Assembly: GCA_944470555.2 (NCBI GenBank)
Contig: OX104132.1
Span: 20,283,755-20,347,754 of the forward strand
Origin: Heterobilharzia americana
Lineage: Eukaryota; Platyhelminthes; Trematoda; Strigeidida; Schistosomatidae
DNA: 64,000 nucleotides
Reading direction: 5' to 3'
Within the stretch, counting starts at the first letter, position 1; each line of letters starts with the position of its first letter. Shown here piece after piece: positions 32,906 to 45,337 of the stretch. Both the position numbers and the translations under genes were made by a program. The notes under the pieces were generated by a model that was not told the DNA's origin, ran no database searches, and was given only the letters and a program-made list of their open reading frames with translations.

Positions 32906-34329
32906 TACATGTGTATGTATACATAAACATGTGAGTGAACACTCGAGCAGCAACCTTAGGCTTCAGCCTTGAGCATCACTCCGTTCCATAAGTACCTTCC
33001 ACTCTTTTTTCTCCCTCCTCATCCGCCCTACTCCCGGCACTTTTCAAATAACGCTTAATGCTTGCATGCAGGCGCTTCGAAAATGGGAATTACAAATGGC
33101 TAACTGATCTTATCAGCAGCCATGTTTCCGCCCCCTCACCAAAACAAACCAGGGTAAAATTTGCAAAGAAAAAACTCAGATAGACAATCACTATCTCCAA
33201 ATCTATAGGCAGGAAAAATGCGGGGACTTCCGCGACCACCAAAGGAGCACAACCGAACTAAATGGACGGAACCTCAGGACCTAGAAGCGAGAACTCAAAA
33301 ACTACGAGTTTCTTCTACTCTCAATATCTACTTTGGATGTTGTTGTTGTTGAATTATCGGCGAAACAGTAAAAGGTTTATGTAGCGAAGGACGTTTCTAA
33401 AGAGAGGAGGGTGCATTTGGGCTACGGACAGACACTGGGTACCATGCACCCCGTTATTTGCTCGCCCATAATGTTCACTCTGATCGGCTTCCTGTTCTGC
33501 GCATTTGAACTTGCTTGCCGCTTGTGCGTGCGTTTTGCCCTCGTGTTGCAGCTCACTGTTGAATAGATCATGTACAAAAAGTAAAGTTTTACGCAGGTTT
33601 TCAGTCTCCCTGGTGCCTTAAGGTGTTCCGAAAGGTTACTTAGCCCCTCTAAAACGCACATGCATGGTCACGTGGTTTATCATGAATGTTGGCATGCTAT
33701 GGTTAGCTGTGGCGGCTTTTCAGGAAGTTCTAGACCTCTTTGAGGAAGCTAGGGGATACTGTCTTACTCCCCAAAACCTTTCACTTTAAAGAAAGAAGCA
33801 TACATAGGACAGGAATCCGTTTGACCTGGAATTCGCTTAGATCCTCTCGATGCACCTCCTGATGTAAATGGTCCAAAGGAGCGGTAGTTTCAGATCACAA
33901 GAGTGGTGGTAATTATTCCTACTGCTTAGAAACCGTGTTTCGGCTTCCAACTTCCTCGGGTTATCCAGTAGTAGGTCGAGTGGTAAGCTGTGGGAAATAT
34001 CAGTTCCACTGCCACTATAACTTCTTGGTTCAATATGGCTTGCGTGTCTTCCCCTGATTCCCGGATCAACTAGTGCTTCTCAAGAGTACTCTCTCGATTT
34101 GATGCCCAGTTGCTCCCATTTCTTTCAGGTTTCTACCCTGATATTTTCCAGACATAACCCTACCGCCTGGACGAAACTCCCTATTTCATTGTGCCCACTT
34201 GCCCCACTGTAACACAGCTCCAGGCAGCACAGAGATAAAAACCGTTCTTTTCCAGAGGCCAATCAGGCATTTTGCGGGAAAATTCCCGGTTGGTATGTTG
34301 GTGTACAGACCGTTTTGTTAGTTTACAAC

Positions 34330-35300
34330 AAATCTGTTCATGATACTGCCTGGCAACACTTCTCCTTCCCCTTCAATAAATCACGTACAAATGCATCCAC
34401 AAATTGCTATACCTGGAAACTTGGGTGATAAGGTGAAGGATGACAGTGCTAGACTGCATTTTGTTGGCAGAGAGCGAAAAATGCTATCGAATCAAACCGT
34501 GTACCCATATCAAAAGCCATGATTTCGGGGACGCCTAAGCAGCTAAACAAACTGAACAATTTGGCGATGGTAGCTTCTGTCACGCATTGCAGCACGTGGA
34601 AAATTTTGCACTATTTACCATGAGCGTCAACAACAATAAGATACGCTGTACCTCATATTGGCCCTGCAAAGTCAACATAAATTCTTAACCATGGAGCCTC
34701 AATCATCGGCGGTGGTTGTGAAGGAGGCTTTGATGGACTTCTTATTATAAAAGTGCAAATAGAACAGTTTAGACACATCTTTTTGACTTCTTCACCAGCG
34801 TTAGGCCAATATGTGTAGCAGAGCAACAAGGTCTCGATTCTAGTTACAGCTGGATGGCCATTGTAAGAGTAGTTTGGCACTTTTTGTCAAAGACACTTCA
34901 GCACTAGAATCCTGCTGCCGAGTGTGATACGTGACTCTAAAACTGGCTGTGAGTCACGGCGGTGATAATATTGTTTACTGCCTTTAACGTGCTGAGATGT
35001 TTGCGGCTTAACCTTGAGAAACCGAACAACGATCCGTAGCGTTTCGTCTTTATCAGTAACTTCAAAAGCCATTGGTAAGCCATAGAAGCCATCTCTTAGG
35101 GATTGTTGAGTTTCATTCATGACTTCTACGGCCGCAGTCACAGTGTCTGCTTCCGCTGAAGGGTGAGAACCAATAGGCCTGGAGCCAACATCCACCTGAC
35201 AAACATTATCGTTGGGTCGCTACTGTACATTAAAATCATAACCTACAAGTGTGGCAGCCCACCGCCGAAGGTGATTTGCAGTATAAACAGAGCTACCCTC
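34330..35300 (-). mobile_element. Decayed Gypsy polyprotein: RNase H end to integrase
   Basis: In minus order it shows ANHLRRWAATLVGYDFNVQ (end of RNase H, about 35280); a linker; the integrase zinc-binding module with GHPAVTRIETLL...CYTYWPN and CLNCSIC (HHCC, about 34850-34780); the start of the integrase core WLRIYVDFAGPI with the first catalytic Asp (about 34690); LIVVDAHGK; and SLFSCLGVPEIMAFDMGTRF with the second Asp (about 34550-34510). Stops and frameshifts interrupt it. No LTR pair could be recognised on either side. Upstream RT and gag are missing. Confidence 0.85.
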
Positions 35301-35714
35301 TTCTAAACGAAATACTGGTTTCATGCTAGTCCTCATCATGCATTGGTACCACTTGAAGAAGCATTAGTGACTAGAGGACAATATACAATTGTTTCGCCCT
35401 ATTTTGCGACCCATCAACAGTACGAGCCCAGGACCCCAATAAGGATTTAGCCAATTACCACCAGGTCTATCGGATTGCATGTTACCACTAAGTGGAAAAG
35501 CAGGAACACAGTATTCAGCACTTTTATATTGGTTTCAGTTCAAGAGATAATGCAATCACCGTGAAGCATGACTGGCGATGATATGCCACCACATCAGACT
35601 TGATGAAATCTACAGATGATAAGTTGTCGCAAGAAGAAGCGAAATCGATCTGGTAGCAAGTCACCAACGAACACTTAGTAGCAATTTAATTTATTTTTAG
35701 GTGTATGGGAAATT

Positions 35715-36060
35715 TATTTTTGAGGTGGGATCCATCACGGACCGGTATCATTTGGAGAACCCTTGAGAACCTGGAGGCACTGGACTACTGTTTTGCACCA
35801 GAATGGGACTTCTAAGCAGCACGCACCCACAGAAGTAGGAAACTGTGGACCGCTGAACTCCGACCTAGTGGCAGAATGGTTGACACGTTCGCCATGAAAT
35901 CTGAAGGTTCTGAGTTCGATCCTAGAGGGGGATATGGGGTGCGTACTACCGAGAGGTCCCATGGTAGAATGAAACTGTTGTTCATTACCTCCAGGCTTCC
36001 AGCAGTTTTTTGGGTGAAGTAATTTGATCGCTAGTTGAAAAGAATTCATTGTTTTGGATG
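35715..36060. mobile_element. SINE B with 5'-inverted or dimeric structure
   Basis: 35720-35835 carries the 3' half in minus orientation. 35838-36060 carries a fuller copy in plus orientation with a tRNA-like head (TAGTGGCAGAATGGTTGA, then GTTCTGAGTTCGATCC) and body. Both hammerhead regions are mutated in the core. Confidence 0.6.
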
Positions 36061-36701
36061 TACTTTTCAGTATGGGTTGTCATCCTCTTCCTAGTAAAAT
36101 ATGTATATCGCAAAACCAATAGTAGGAAGTTCGCAGCTAGTCTTTTCACTGCTTGATACGCAGTTGGGTTAAATTATGATAGCTACCGAACTGAAATTAA
36201 ACGGTTTCATTGGCCTTTCAGGAGGGGGGCTGGTTTGAACTACAGCTGAAATTCCTATTTATAATGCAGGTCTTGGTGCAATGTATTACATGTAGAGACT
36301 CAATCCTCAAGAAGCTGTGATCAGTTTAGGCCTCTTGCTCATTGACAGAGCAGCATAAACATCTTTCTTTGGAACTGACTGAACAGTGGTTCTTCCTTGC
36401 TCCGCATTTCAACCATAATTGCTAAGTTTCAAAGTGAAAGTGGTTGTCAAATACTACTTTCGCTGATTTTACGCAAAGTATCGTCTGCGCATGTGTTTTG
36501 AATCTTGTTGAACGGGCACTCGATCAGTGCCTCTCTATACTAAAAGGGACAGAAACGATGGTAGTCTGAATACTATGCTGTTCATGTAGATCTCAAATAG
36601 ATGGATCATTTTATCGACCCACCTTGCTGACGAGCTATAAGATTGTCTAAGAATAGTAGGCGGTCATTTTTAAGCTCTTGCGTCTTAGGATGCTGCTATC
36701 A

Positions 36702-36702
36702 T

Positions 36703-36795
<93 letters not shown>

Positions 36796-36840
36796 CCACA
36801 CTACTAGTGCTACCACAATTACCGTAACTGCTGCCATTAT

Positions 36841-36873
<33 letters not shown>

Positions 36874-36930
36874 CACTACTACTCACACTACTACTACTAC
36901 TACTCACACTACTACCACTACTACTACTAC
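36702..36930. repeat. (TAC)n trinucleotide microsatellite
   Basis: Pure TAC/CTA from about 36702 to 36795, then interrupted blocks to about 36930. Read on the minus strand it gives a poly-serine frame, which is a by-product of the repeat and not a gene. Confidence 0.9.
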
Positions 36931-37532
36931 TAATGATGATAATAATAATGCTGTGAGGCTTATCCATTCAATCAACAGTCAGTATAGGAACTTTCGACCT
37001 GTGGCGTATAAATATTATATCGCATGCATATCTTTTGTGGGAAAAAGCTTCTGAGAATGGATTTTCAACCAAACTGTTGGCCTGTTTGACTTGTTTTTTG
37101 TTGTGTATGTGGCAAAATGAAGAAAACAACGAAATTGAAATATACAACAAGCACATAGTATTACTACCGTGAATGGTAGTAGTGTCTTGCAGTATCTGTG
37201 CAATTAGACTTCTTTTCCAGGTTTTTCATCTTTGTTTGGGATTAATACTTATGCCAACTAACACTGTCACTGTAAAGTGTTCCGTCTTTTCTTATTGCCA
37301 CAATGACACAATTTTACTTTGAATATATTTCGCGATGAATGACAAGTATTTGGATAGCAAGGAATTCATTCAAATGCAAGCGGAAAGGTGTGACTTATTT
37401 TCGAAAAATAACTTTTCTTTTGAGAAAACTATAACTTTTTCATTTCACCTCTTCTTTTCATTTCATTTAAAAAAAATCATGCATAAACATTATATGTATA
37501 TATGTGTCGAACATTCAACAGCTATGAAACCT

Positions 37533-37583
37533 TCACGCGATTTCCATTGTTTTTGACGGCGGGATTTGCAACTCATAATTGAC
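37533..37583 (-). CDS. DRC1: DRC1 last coding exon (51 nt)
   Basis: Phase 0. The acceptor is TTATTAAGCAG|GTC, followed by 16 codons VNYELQIPPSKTMEIA and stop TGA at 37533-37535. It matches the conserved N-(x)-E-L-Q-(V/I)-P-P end of DRC1, which fixes the exon despite its size. It lies 5563 nt downstream of the previous exon. Confidence 0.87.
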   Translation of the reverse strand, partial: VNYELQIPPSKTMEIA

Positions 37584-38587
37584 CTGCTTAATAATAAGTG
37601 ATGGGCGATGTTAGCCAAAAAAGAAAGAAGAAAGAGCGACAATACACCGGTTTGGAGTAGACAATTGAGTAAGCCCAATAAATATATTGAAAAAAAATCT
37701 GGTTAACTATTGAGTTCAGCTAAATGAATCGAGTAAACTGTTGACAAAGACTAGGGCGAAACAGGTGTCCAGTTCTCCTAGCTTTTAAACAGCTGTATGA
37801 GTCGTGTCATTCTGTGATGAAAACCACATTAAAGTCACTATGATCCCAACAGAAACCTCTAAATTGAGTGATAATCCAACCCCCAATCCTACCCCCCATC
37901 AAGTGACAATCCTGTTCCTGAGGGTAGACTCCTCTAAGTCCTACTGAGAAGTCGTAACTGGTGGGGTGAACCAGGTCGGACTTGAGGACAGGCACTCACC
38001 AGTGGCATTGATTGAAGGTCATGTTATAACCCAAATTGACAGAAGTAGGAAATTGTGGACCATTAGACCCTCACCTATTGGCTTACTGGAAACACGCTTG
38101 CTGAGGAACCCGAAGAGGTTGGGTTTGGCCCCTGGAGAGGTCTCGGGTGAACACTACTGAGGAGCTCCATGCCAAGACGAAATAGCTGCCAGGTACTTGC
38201 AGGTTTTCAGCTGATATCAGTTCGTCATACAAGTTGAAATAAATAAATCCCCTGCAAACCTTGAAATTGAATTACTGCTCAGCTCTCATTATTGGCGTGC
38301 TTTTAAATGAGATATCCCTAATTTTTAATGAGGAGTTGTGACCAGTGGGACAAATCAAGTTCGACACGAGAAAAGTGCTCTGTCAAAGCACTCCATCTTA
38401 TTATCCCAATGCTAACGTGATCATCATAAAATCTGATGGCACTCAGTTTTTAATTGTTGGTGAGATAATGGAGGCGTACTGGTGAGTAGTTCCACAATGG
38501 GATGAAGTGGTTGTCCAGCGCACCATGGTCTTTGTGGTTCTTTGGCTGACTTTTGTCCGCACTGAAAACCCTACTGAAAGATTCCTC

Positions 38588-38635
<48 letters not shown>

Positions 38636-41600
38636 TAGCTCCGTTCTAGTTTCTCTCCATCTCCAGTTTACACTTCTACCCTTTCATGCACAAAGATTTC
38701 AGTCGCTTACTAATAATGAGTAGCGTAACTCGTGTTCTTTCACAATGCTATCCTATCTATAGCTTTGGTCGCTCATTTAAATTATTATCACATTTTGTTC
38801 ATCATTTAACACAACAGCATATGAGTATCTTTCCCAGTTCACAATTGTTTTGATCTGTTTCCAGTTGTTCCCTGACGTTCCATGTAACCTTGAACATTTT
38901 GTTTATCTCCTTTATTTTACCTCATCTTGGAAGCCCGCACATTTCTCATATTCACCTCTGGTTTAGTGTGTACTCAGCTGTGCTGCTTGTATTACCGACT
39001 AGCTTCCAGCGAGGTGCTTTTGACAGCGATAAGCCTACAGATATCTCATAACTCGAGGTTTGTAATTTATCAGCCATTATTGTTTAACAATACTATGACC
39101 TACTTCAGGCAAATCCTATGTCTTAAACTTCACCCTCTGACTCGAGGGTTTGGTTTATTTATTGAATGATTGCTTGGTTGTTTTAGTTTCAAGTTTCTTG
39201 GAATGAATTTCGTATAGTGGTATGACGGATTACACTACTATAGAAAGAGTCTGAAGTGGAAAGCAGAGAGTGGTTCCTTGATAAAGGTTTATGAAGCGAA
39301 ATAGTTATCAGTGTGATCTCATCACATTCTTAGTTATACTGACAGGGAAATATAACTATCCGACACCTCAATGAAACAAACTCTCCGTATTTATATAATG
39401 ATTGTATGTATAGACAAATATGTCAGTTCATATATCATATCAATGAAATCAGAATACAAAATAAAAAAGATAACAGTAGTAATGAAAAGAGACCTCTGTA
39501 AGTGAAATGCCCATTTTAAAATGATTTTCAAGAAAGTATATTTCACAGTCCTGTAAGAAGACTGTAAACCTCAGCATAATGACATCTTGCAAGAAACTTG
39601 CACTGTTCAACAACTTGAATAATTATGATTTTGTAGTTTGTTCACTGATGACTAGCAGTGAAACTCAACACGTACTTTTTATCTTATCTGCAAAGGATCA
39701 CCTAGATGTCTCCCACCAAGACTCTAAGCCAGCACCCATCACTTTATACATCAAAATGTTGTCCCCTGGGCTACAGAGATATGCGAGGGCATACGGGTAT
39801 CCGACGTTATTCATTCATACTTATGATTTCTTGTTGTTATGCTGGACTGAAATGATTGACCTCTACGAGCAGATGGGCTCTTATCTAGATGCCTTGGCAT
39901 TGCCTGAATACTCGTTATTTCATGACAGAAAGTATACTTTACAAAACTATCTGCTAAGTTTCTATGTTGCATTTTTATCTGTTTCATGGAATCAATGTTT
40001 ATTTATATGAGTTTCAATGCTTATCTTCATCAACTCCTATTAAATTTCATATTCTTATCCATAAATCTTGTTGAGAGAGAAAAGATGATGGTTCATGGTG
40101 CAAAAAATCACAATGTAATCTAAAGTGGTTATTCATATGCACTAACATACACTGTTAATAAAACCGTATGAGAAACTATTCACTGGTAGACTGCTATCTA
40201 GGTGTCATATGCTAAGACTCAGTCGACAGTAGACCCTCTCTCCCCTAGGTTTCTTCCTTCTTAGCACTCATCAACAAGGTGTATTATCAACTATGAGTAG
40301 ACTGTTATGCCCCCTCCCCAATGACTCGAATCTGAGTAACTCAGTGCTTAAGTTAAAGACCTGGCTGTTGAGCCACCCAGTAGTAAATAACTGAGCGCGC
40401 CAGTTCGTCACTAGTGAGTAATCGTTGTAGCTGTCTGGTCCTCGATGTTTAGAACTGATCGAAGAGAATTGATCAAGTTTTGGAACTTAGCCAATAAACT
40501 GAGTGACACGATACTACAGTGTATTGTACTTTGATGTTGGATATTGTGAATCACTAAGCTCAATAGACAAATTTTAAAAAAAACTGTTCTACAGATTTCA
40601 ATCAGCACTGAACACTAAGAACTAAGCAGTTGCATCATATAGACTGTCATTTATCTACTAGAATGTAAAATGAAACTGAATCAAACCAAAAATCTCTAGA
40701 TGACGAACTCGGCAATCGAACTAACTACTCAGCTACGAAAATCAACTGTTAAACTTATCTCAAACTCACTGAAAGTCACTGAAATTTATATTTAGCCTTC
40801 TGGAGGAGTGAAATGAAGTCAAGATGCCAATCAATACTAGACATTAGACACAATGAAATTGATTACTGTCAAATGACTAAACATTGTATAATAATTCAGT
40901 CCTACGGGAGGTTAGTCACCACTTGAATAGCTCACTGATAACGTCTCTGATCACAGCACTGGGTGTTATGGATTTAAATTGCAGGCAAAAAACCAGTTCC
41001 TTGAAGACTGCACGTATGCCTCTCTGATAAGTTCCAACAAACACAAAACCCAGTGTCATTGAACTACCTGTCAATTGGCTCAAACCAACTAAAATCCATC
41101 AAAGTGTCCTGAAACTGGTAGCCTCCTAGCTTGATGACCACATTGAAAAATGATCAATAGAATTCAGTCGGAAATTAGAACTAGACAACATGAAGTTCAC
41201 TTCTCTCCAATGATCAGTCAATGTAATATTTTAAAGAAACTGGTCTCTTTGATAAATTTAAACAGCGTAATGAGAAGACGAAGTTTGTCTGAAACATGTA
41301 TGATGTTGTATTAGCCCTATACATTTCCAACAATCTCATCACACATGAACTTGTAGAACTATTCATATGAAAATTTACAAAATGGGTCAATGAAGTTAAT
41401 GGATATCATAAGCATAGGAAGGACAGAGGAAATAGAAGCGAAATCTTAATCATGTTACTCTTGGTATGAAAATTAGAATCAATACACCACCAAGGTAGAT
41501 TCAATGTGAGTACAAATTAGCATAATTACTTGTATTTTATCACCATTGATTGGACCGAATTGATCGATCTGCATTGGCATATAGGCTCCTGCACCGATGC

Positions 41601-43075
41601 CTCGATATTGCCTGTTTTAATTACACATGGTAATGATGAATATTGGCTAGCAATGGGACCCACGATGTGCATTTTGTCCTTTCCATCATTAATATATACA
41701 CAAAGGGCATTTGAATTTACGGATGGGAAGATCTATAGGAAACCTACATGGACGGGGCAATATGTTAATCTCCATACTAAGTGCCCAGTCCAAATGCGGT
41801 TTGATTAGGTGCTTATTCAACTGGATAAGCCCCATCTACACCCATTATACCAAAGAGAAAGAAACCAACTTATTGATGACAACACTCATATACAATGACT
41901 ACCCATTGAATTTTATCGACACGTGTAGACGTTTCGCTGCATCGAAAAGTACAAGGTGTTCCATCGCTAAGAAAAATGTCTATGTCCTATTACCATTTAA
42001 AGGTGACTCACATAGTTTTATTGTGAAGAAAAGGCTTAAATCAGGCATCTGTAAAACACGTTATGCAGCCAAGATCATCATTGAAGAGAAGACAAAGTTC
42101 ATGTTACTACACATAAACGATTACACCACATTCCCCTGTGTTTATCAATCTACATGTATGTGTGAACACACTCACACACATATGAGGAGGAAGAGGAGGA
42201 CTAGTCGTGATATGTAGCTAAAAATGACTGAACATCCGCCTAACTGACTTCATAAACAAATCACCCCAACAGATCAACACACAAGTACAGGTGACAAACA
42301 TTCATCTTCGTCTATCATTAAACATATACTAGAAACTGACCACAGAGTAGACATGAAAACACCATTTAAAGTACCATATAAAATTGGTCAGAGTCGAGTA
42401 CTTAAATGTATTGAAGCTCTTGTCATCCGTAAATTCATATCCCTGGCTTTATTTATACAAAGACAATTTGTACTCACAGTAATGATGGATAATGGGTAGC
42501 CGTGGAATCCAGTGTATGCATTTCGTCCTATTTGTGACTTGACAGCTTGATGTACCTACCTCCCAGTGAGTGATGTTGTTTCATCATTACTATAATTAGG
42601 ACACAGGTAATATAGAGGCATCTGCACAGGAGCCCATTTACCAATAGAGATCGATCAATTTGTATCAATCAATGACGATGAAATACAAGTAATCATACTA
42701 AATTGTACTCACATTGAATCTACCTTGGTGGTGTATTGATTCTAATTTTCATACCAAGATTAACGTGTTTAAGACCTTTGCCTTTTTTCCTCTGTCCTTC
42801 CTATGTTTACATTATGTATTAATTTTATTGACCCTTTATGTAAATTTTCATATGAACAGTTCGACTAGTTCATGTTTGATGAGATTGTTCGAAATGTATA
42901 GCGGTAATACAACATCATACATGTTTCAAATAATCTTCGTCTTCTAATCATGCTGTTTAAATCGAATATTTATTCAACTAGATTTTACAGTTTAGTTAGT
43001 AGAGTATCAAAACTACTAATCTATAGGTCCCTGGCTCGAATCCCATCGTAATCCAACAACGATCATAAAGTACTG

Positions 43076-43114
<39 letters not shown>

Positions 43115-45306
43115 TAGATATATACATATATATGAGGTGTACTCACCTTTGAATTCATATACTGTTCCAATAGATGTCGTAGTTCAGCATTCTGTTTTCT
43201 TAGACCCTCTGTGTCATGTATTAACTTAGCTCTATATTTTAGGATATTGTAGTATCTTTCCATAGCCACATATAAACTATCCCATACGGATTCCCATTCT
43301 TTAGTGATGATACACTGTCTATATAAGGATACAAATTGAAAAATACAAAAGTATTCCCTTGGCATAAGAAAACAATAACGAATAAGGAGTATAAAGTAGT
43401 TTAAAATAAACTTTAACTTCCAGATATGATTTGTTGAAAGATGTTTGCGATAGTGTATTGATTTTGGTAACTCTCCGTGGAATTTAGAACGCTTGTTTTG
43501 TCCCACTTGGGACTCGTCAGCTGGATATACTTGAAAGTGGGTGAATGAAGTTGTTCCCCCTTAGATTCGAACCCAGTGTCCATTGCTTCGAACGTTAAAG
43601 TGTCATCTTTTAGACCACTAGGGTATGAAACACGTGTCCTGGATTCCACCGCAAATCATCAAGATGAATACTACGTGATGAATATACGGTAGCATCGAGG
43701 CATCCAAGTAGAAGCCCATCTTCCAACAGAGGTCGAGCAATTCGGTACTGTATAGTAACGACAAACTACAAATATCGAACAACACTATTTCTGATAGGTT
43801 TACTTTCATGGTCTATATCTTTATTTCTATAAAAATTTGTTCTCTAGATGTCCAACACATTAACCACTGAAATATGATTTAGGCGTAAGTCACCTTTTTA
43901 AAATACAAATTTTTGGATAGGTAATAATAAAACTGTAAAAAATCGAATGTTCGTTTGAAGTTGAGGTTTATAGACAATGGTTGATTTCAAGGCAGAATTC
44001 ATCATGAATTCACATCAGTTAGGGGAGTCCTAGAAAACTGAAGCCAACGGAGAACTGCTTCGTCTTTCAGTGGGACTCTCCGATAGTGTGCACCCATGAC
44101 TCTGAGGTTGGTAGAAACCAGGAATGTCAGATCTTGTGGTGAGCGCGTTAGTATCCAACCATTAAGTTGGAATACAGTGATTAACATTCGCCAACTTCTG
44201 GCGATTCTCGATACAATTTTATCTATGATTATTCCTCCACAAACCCAACTACGTTCACCTCACTGGTAATGGCTTCTCATTAGAACTTCGAGAAATCTCA
44301 TCTCGAAGCAAGTGGCTAGTTATCACTTGAGATGATTTAATTGGTAGTTTGTGTGGATCGATCTGTTCCAAAGTAGTATTCGTCCCGCTATGGTAATAAT
44401 TAGCAAGCCATTGGCACCGCTGAGCAGTTTCTGCTCCTGCTAGTACTCAAAACTTGGAGTATGATACTATGCATAGAATGGTCTAACTAAAAGGTAACCA
44501 ATATATAATCAGTTATACATCACACTAAATTAAACGAAACATTCTCAAAAGCAGTCACAGATGCTGTCAGAACAAGCGTAACCTTAAAAAATCCAAGAAG
44601 TTACTTCACTTCCATAGTGCTTACAAACAAAGCATATTACTAGACACTAGCAAGCCTTAAAAATACTTACAGAGCTTCTTTCTCACCTCATTCATAGTCA
44701 CATATTCAGTAAGTTTATTTTATAGGATGACCAACTTACAAACTGCATGCCGTACGGTCCACACTGACTTTTCCCATAAGTGAGTAGTTTCTCAACTGCC
44801 CCATTATGGTGTCAACAGGATTCCCGTTGAAAACGATCCAGCCAAGAACACACCAAAGTGATATGAATTAACGAAATATACTACTGCTGAACAATTTGAG
44901 TAGTTAGAAACGAATCAGGCTGGTCTGTTGACTTCGCCAGCCAAACTGCAGTAAACATCGAACCGAAGTTTCACTTGATTTCGGCTAGGCTCATCAGCCG
45001 AGTATCTGGATGAATTCAATCTGGAGAGCTGAGTTGTTCAGATAATATGAATATGACTAGACGATCCTGAATGGTCTCCAACTACTCAAGTCGTTTAGTA
45101 GTATATTCTGTTAAATTTATTCGATATATAATACAGTGATGCGGTATTTTTTTTCACTGGATGAAATTTTTAGCCCAAACGATTTCTCCTAGACATATCA
45201 GGATAATCAAAAAACTTTCGTCGAATAGTTTGAATAGTTCTATCAATCCATACTCCTTGTTTTTAGTGTTAAGTAGCTATTCGACGAACAAAGACTCTGT
45301 AACCAG

Positions 45307-45337
<31 letters not shown>

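Noticed and set aside
36647..36967. Poly-serine open frame on the minus strand
   Set aside because: It is the translation of a TAC/GTA microsatellite; no conserved flanks or splice sites support a protein.
43063..43146. Extension of the DRC1 exon to the stop in the TA repeat
   Set aside because: The readthrough would encode a YIYIYI tail; a good GTGAGT donor at 43146 and a conserved next exon at 37583 explain the end better.
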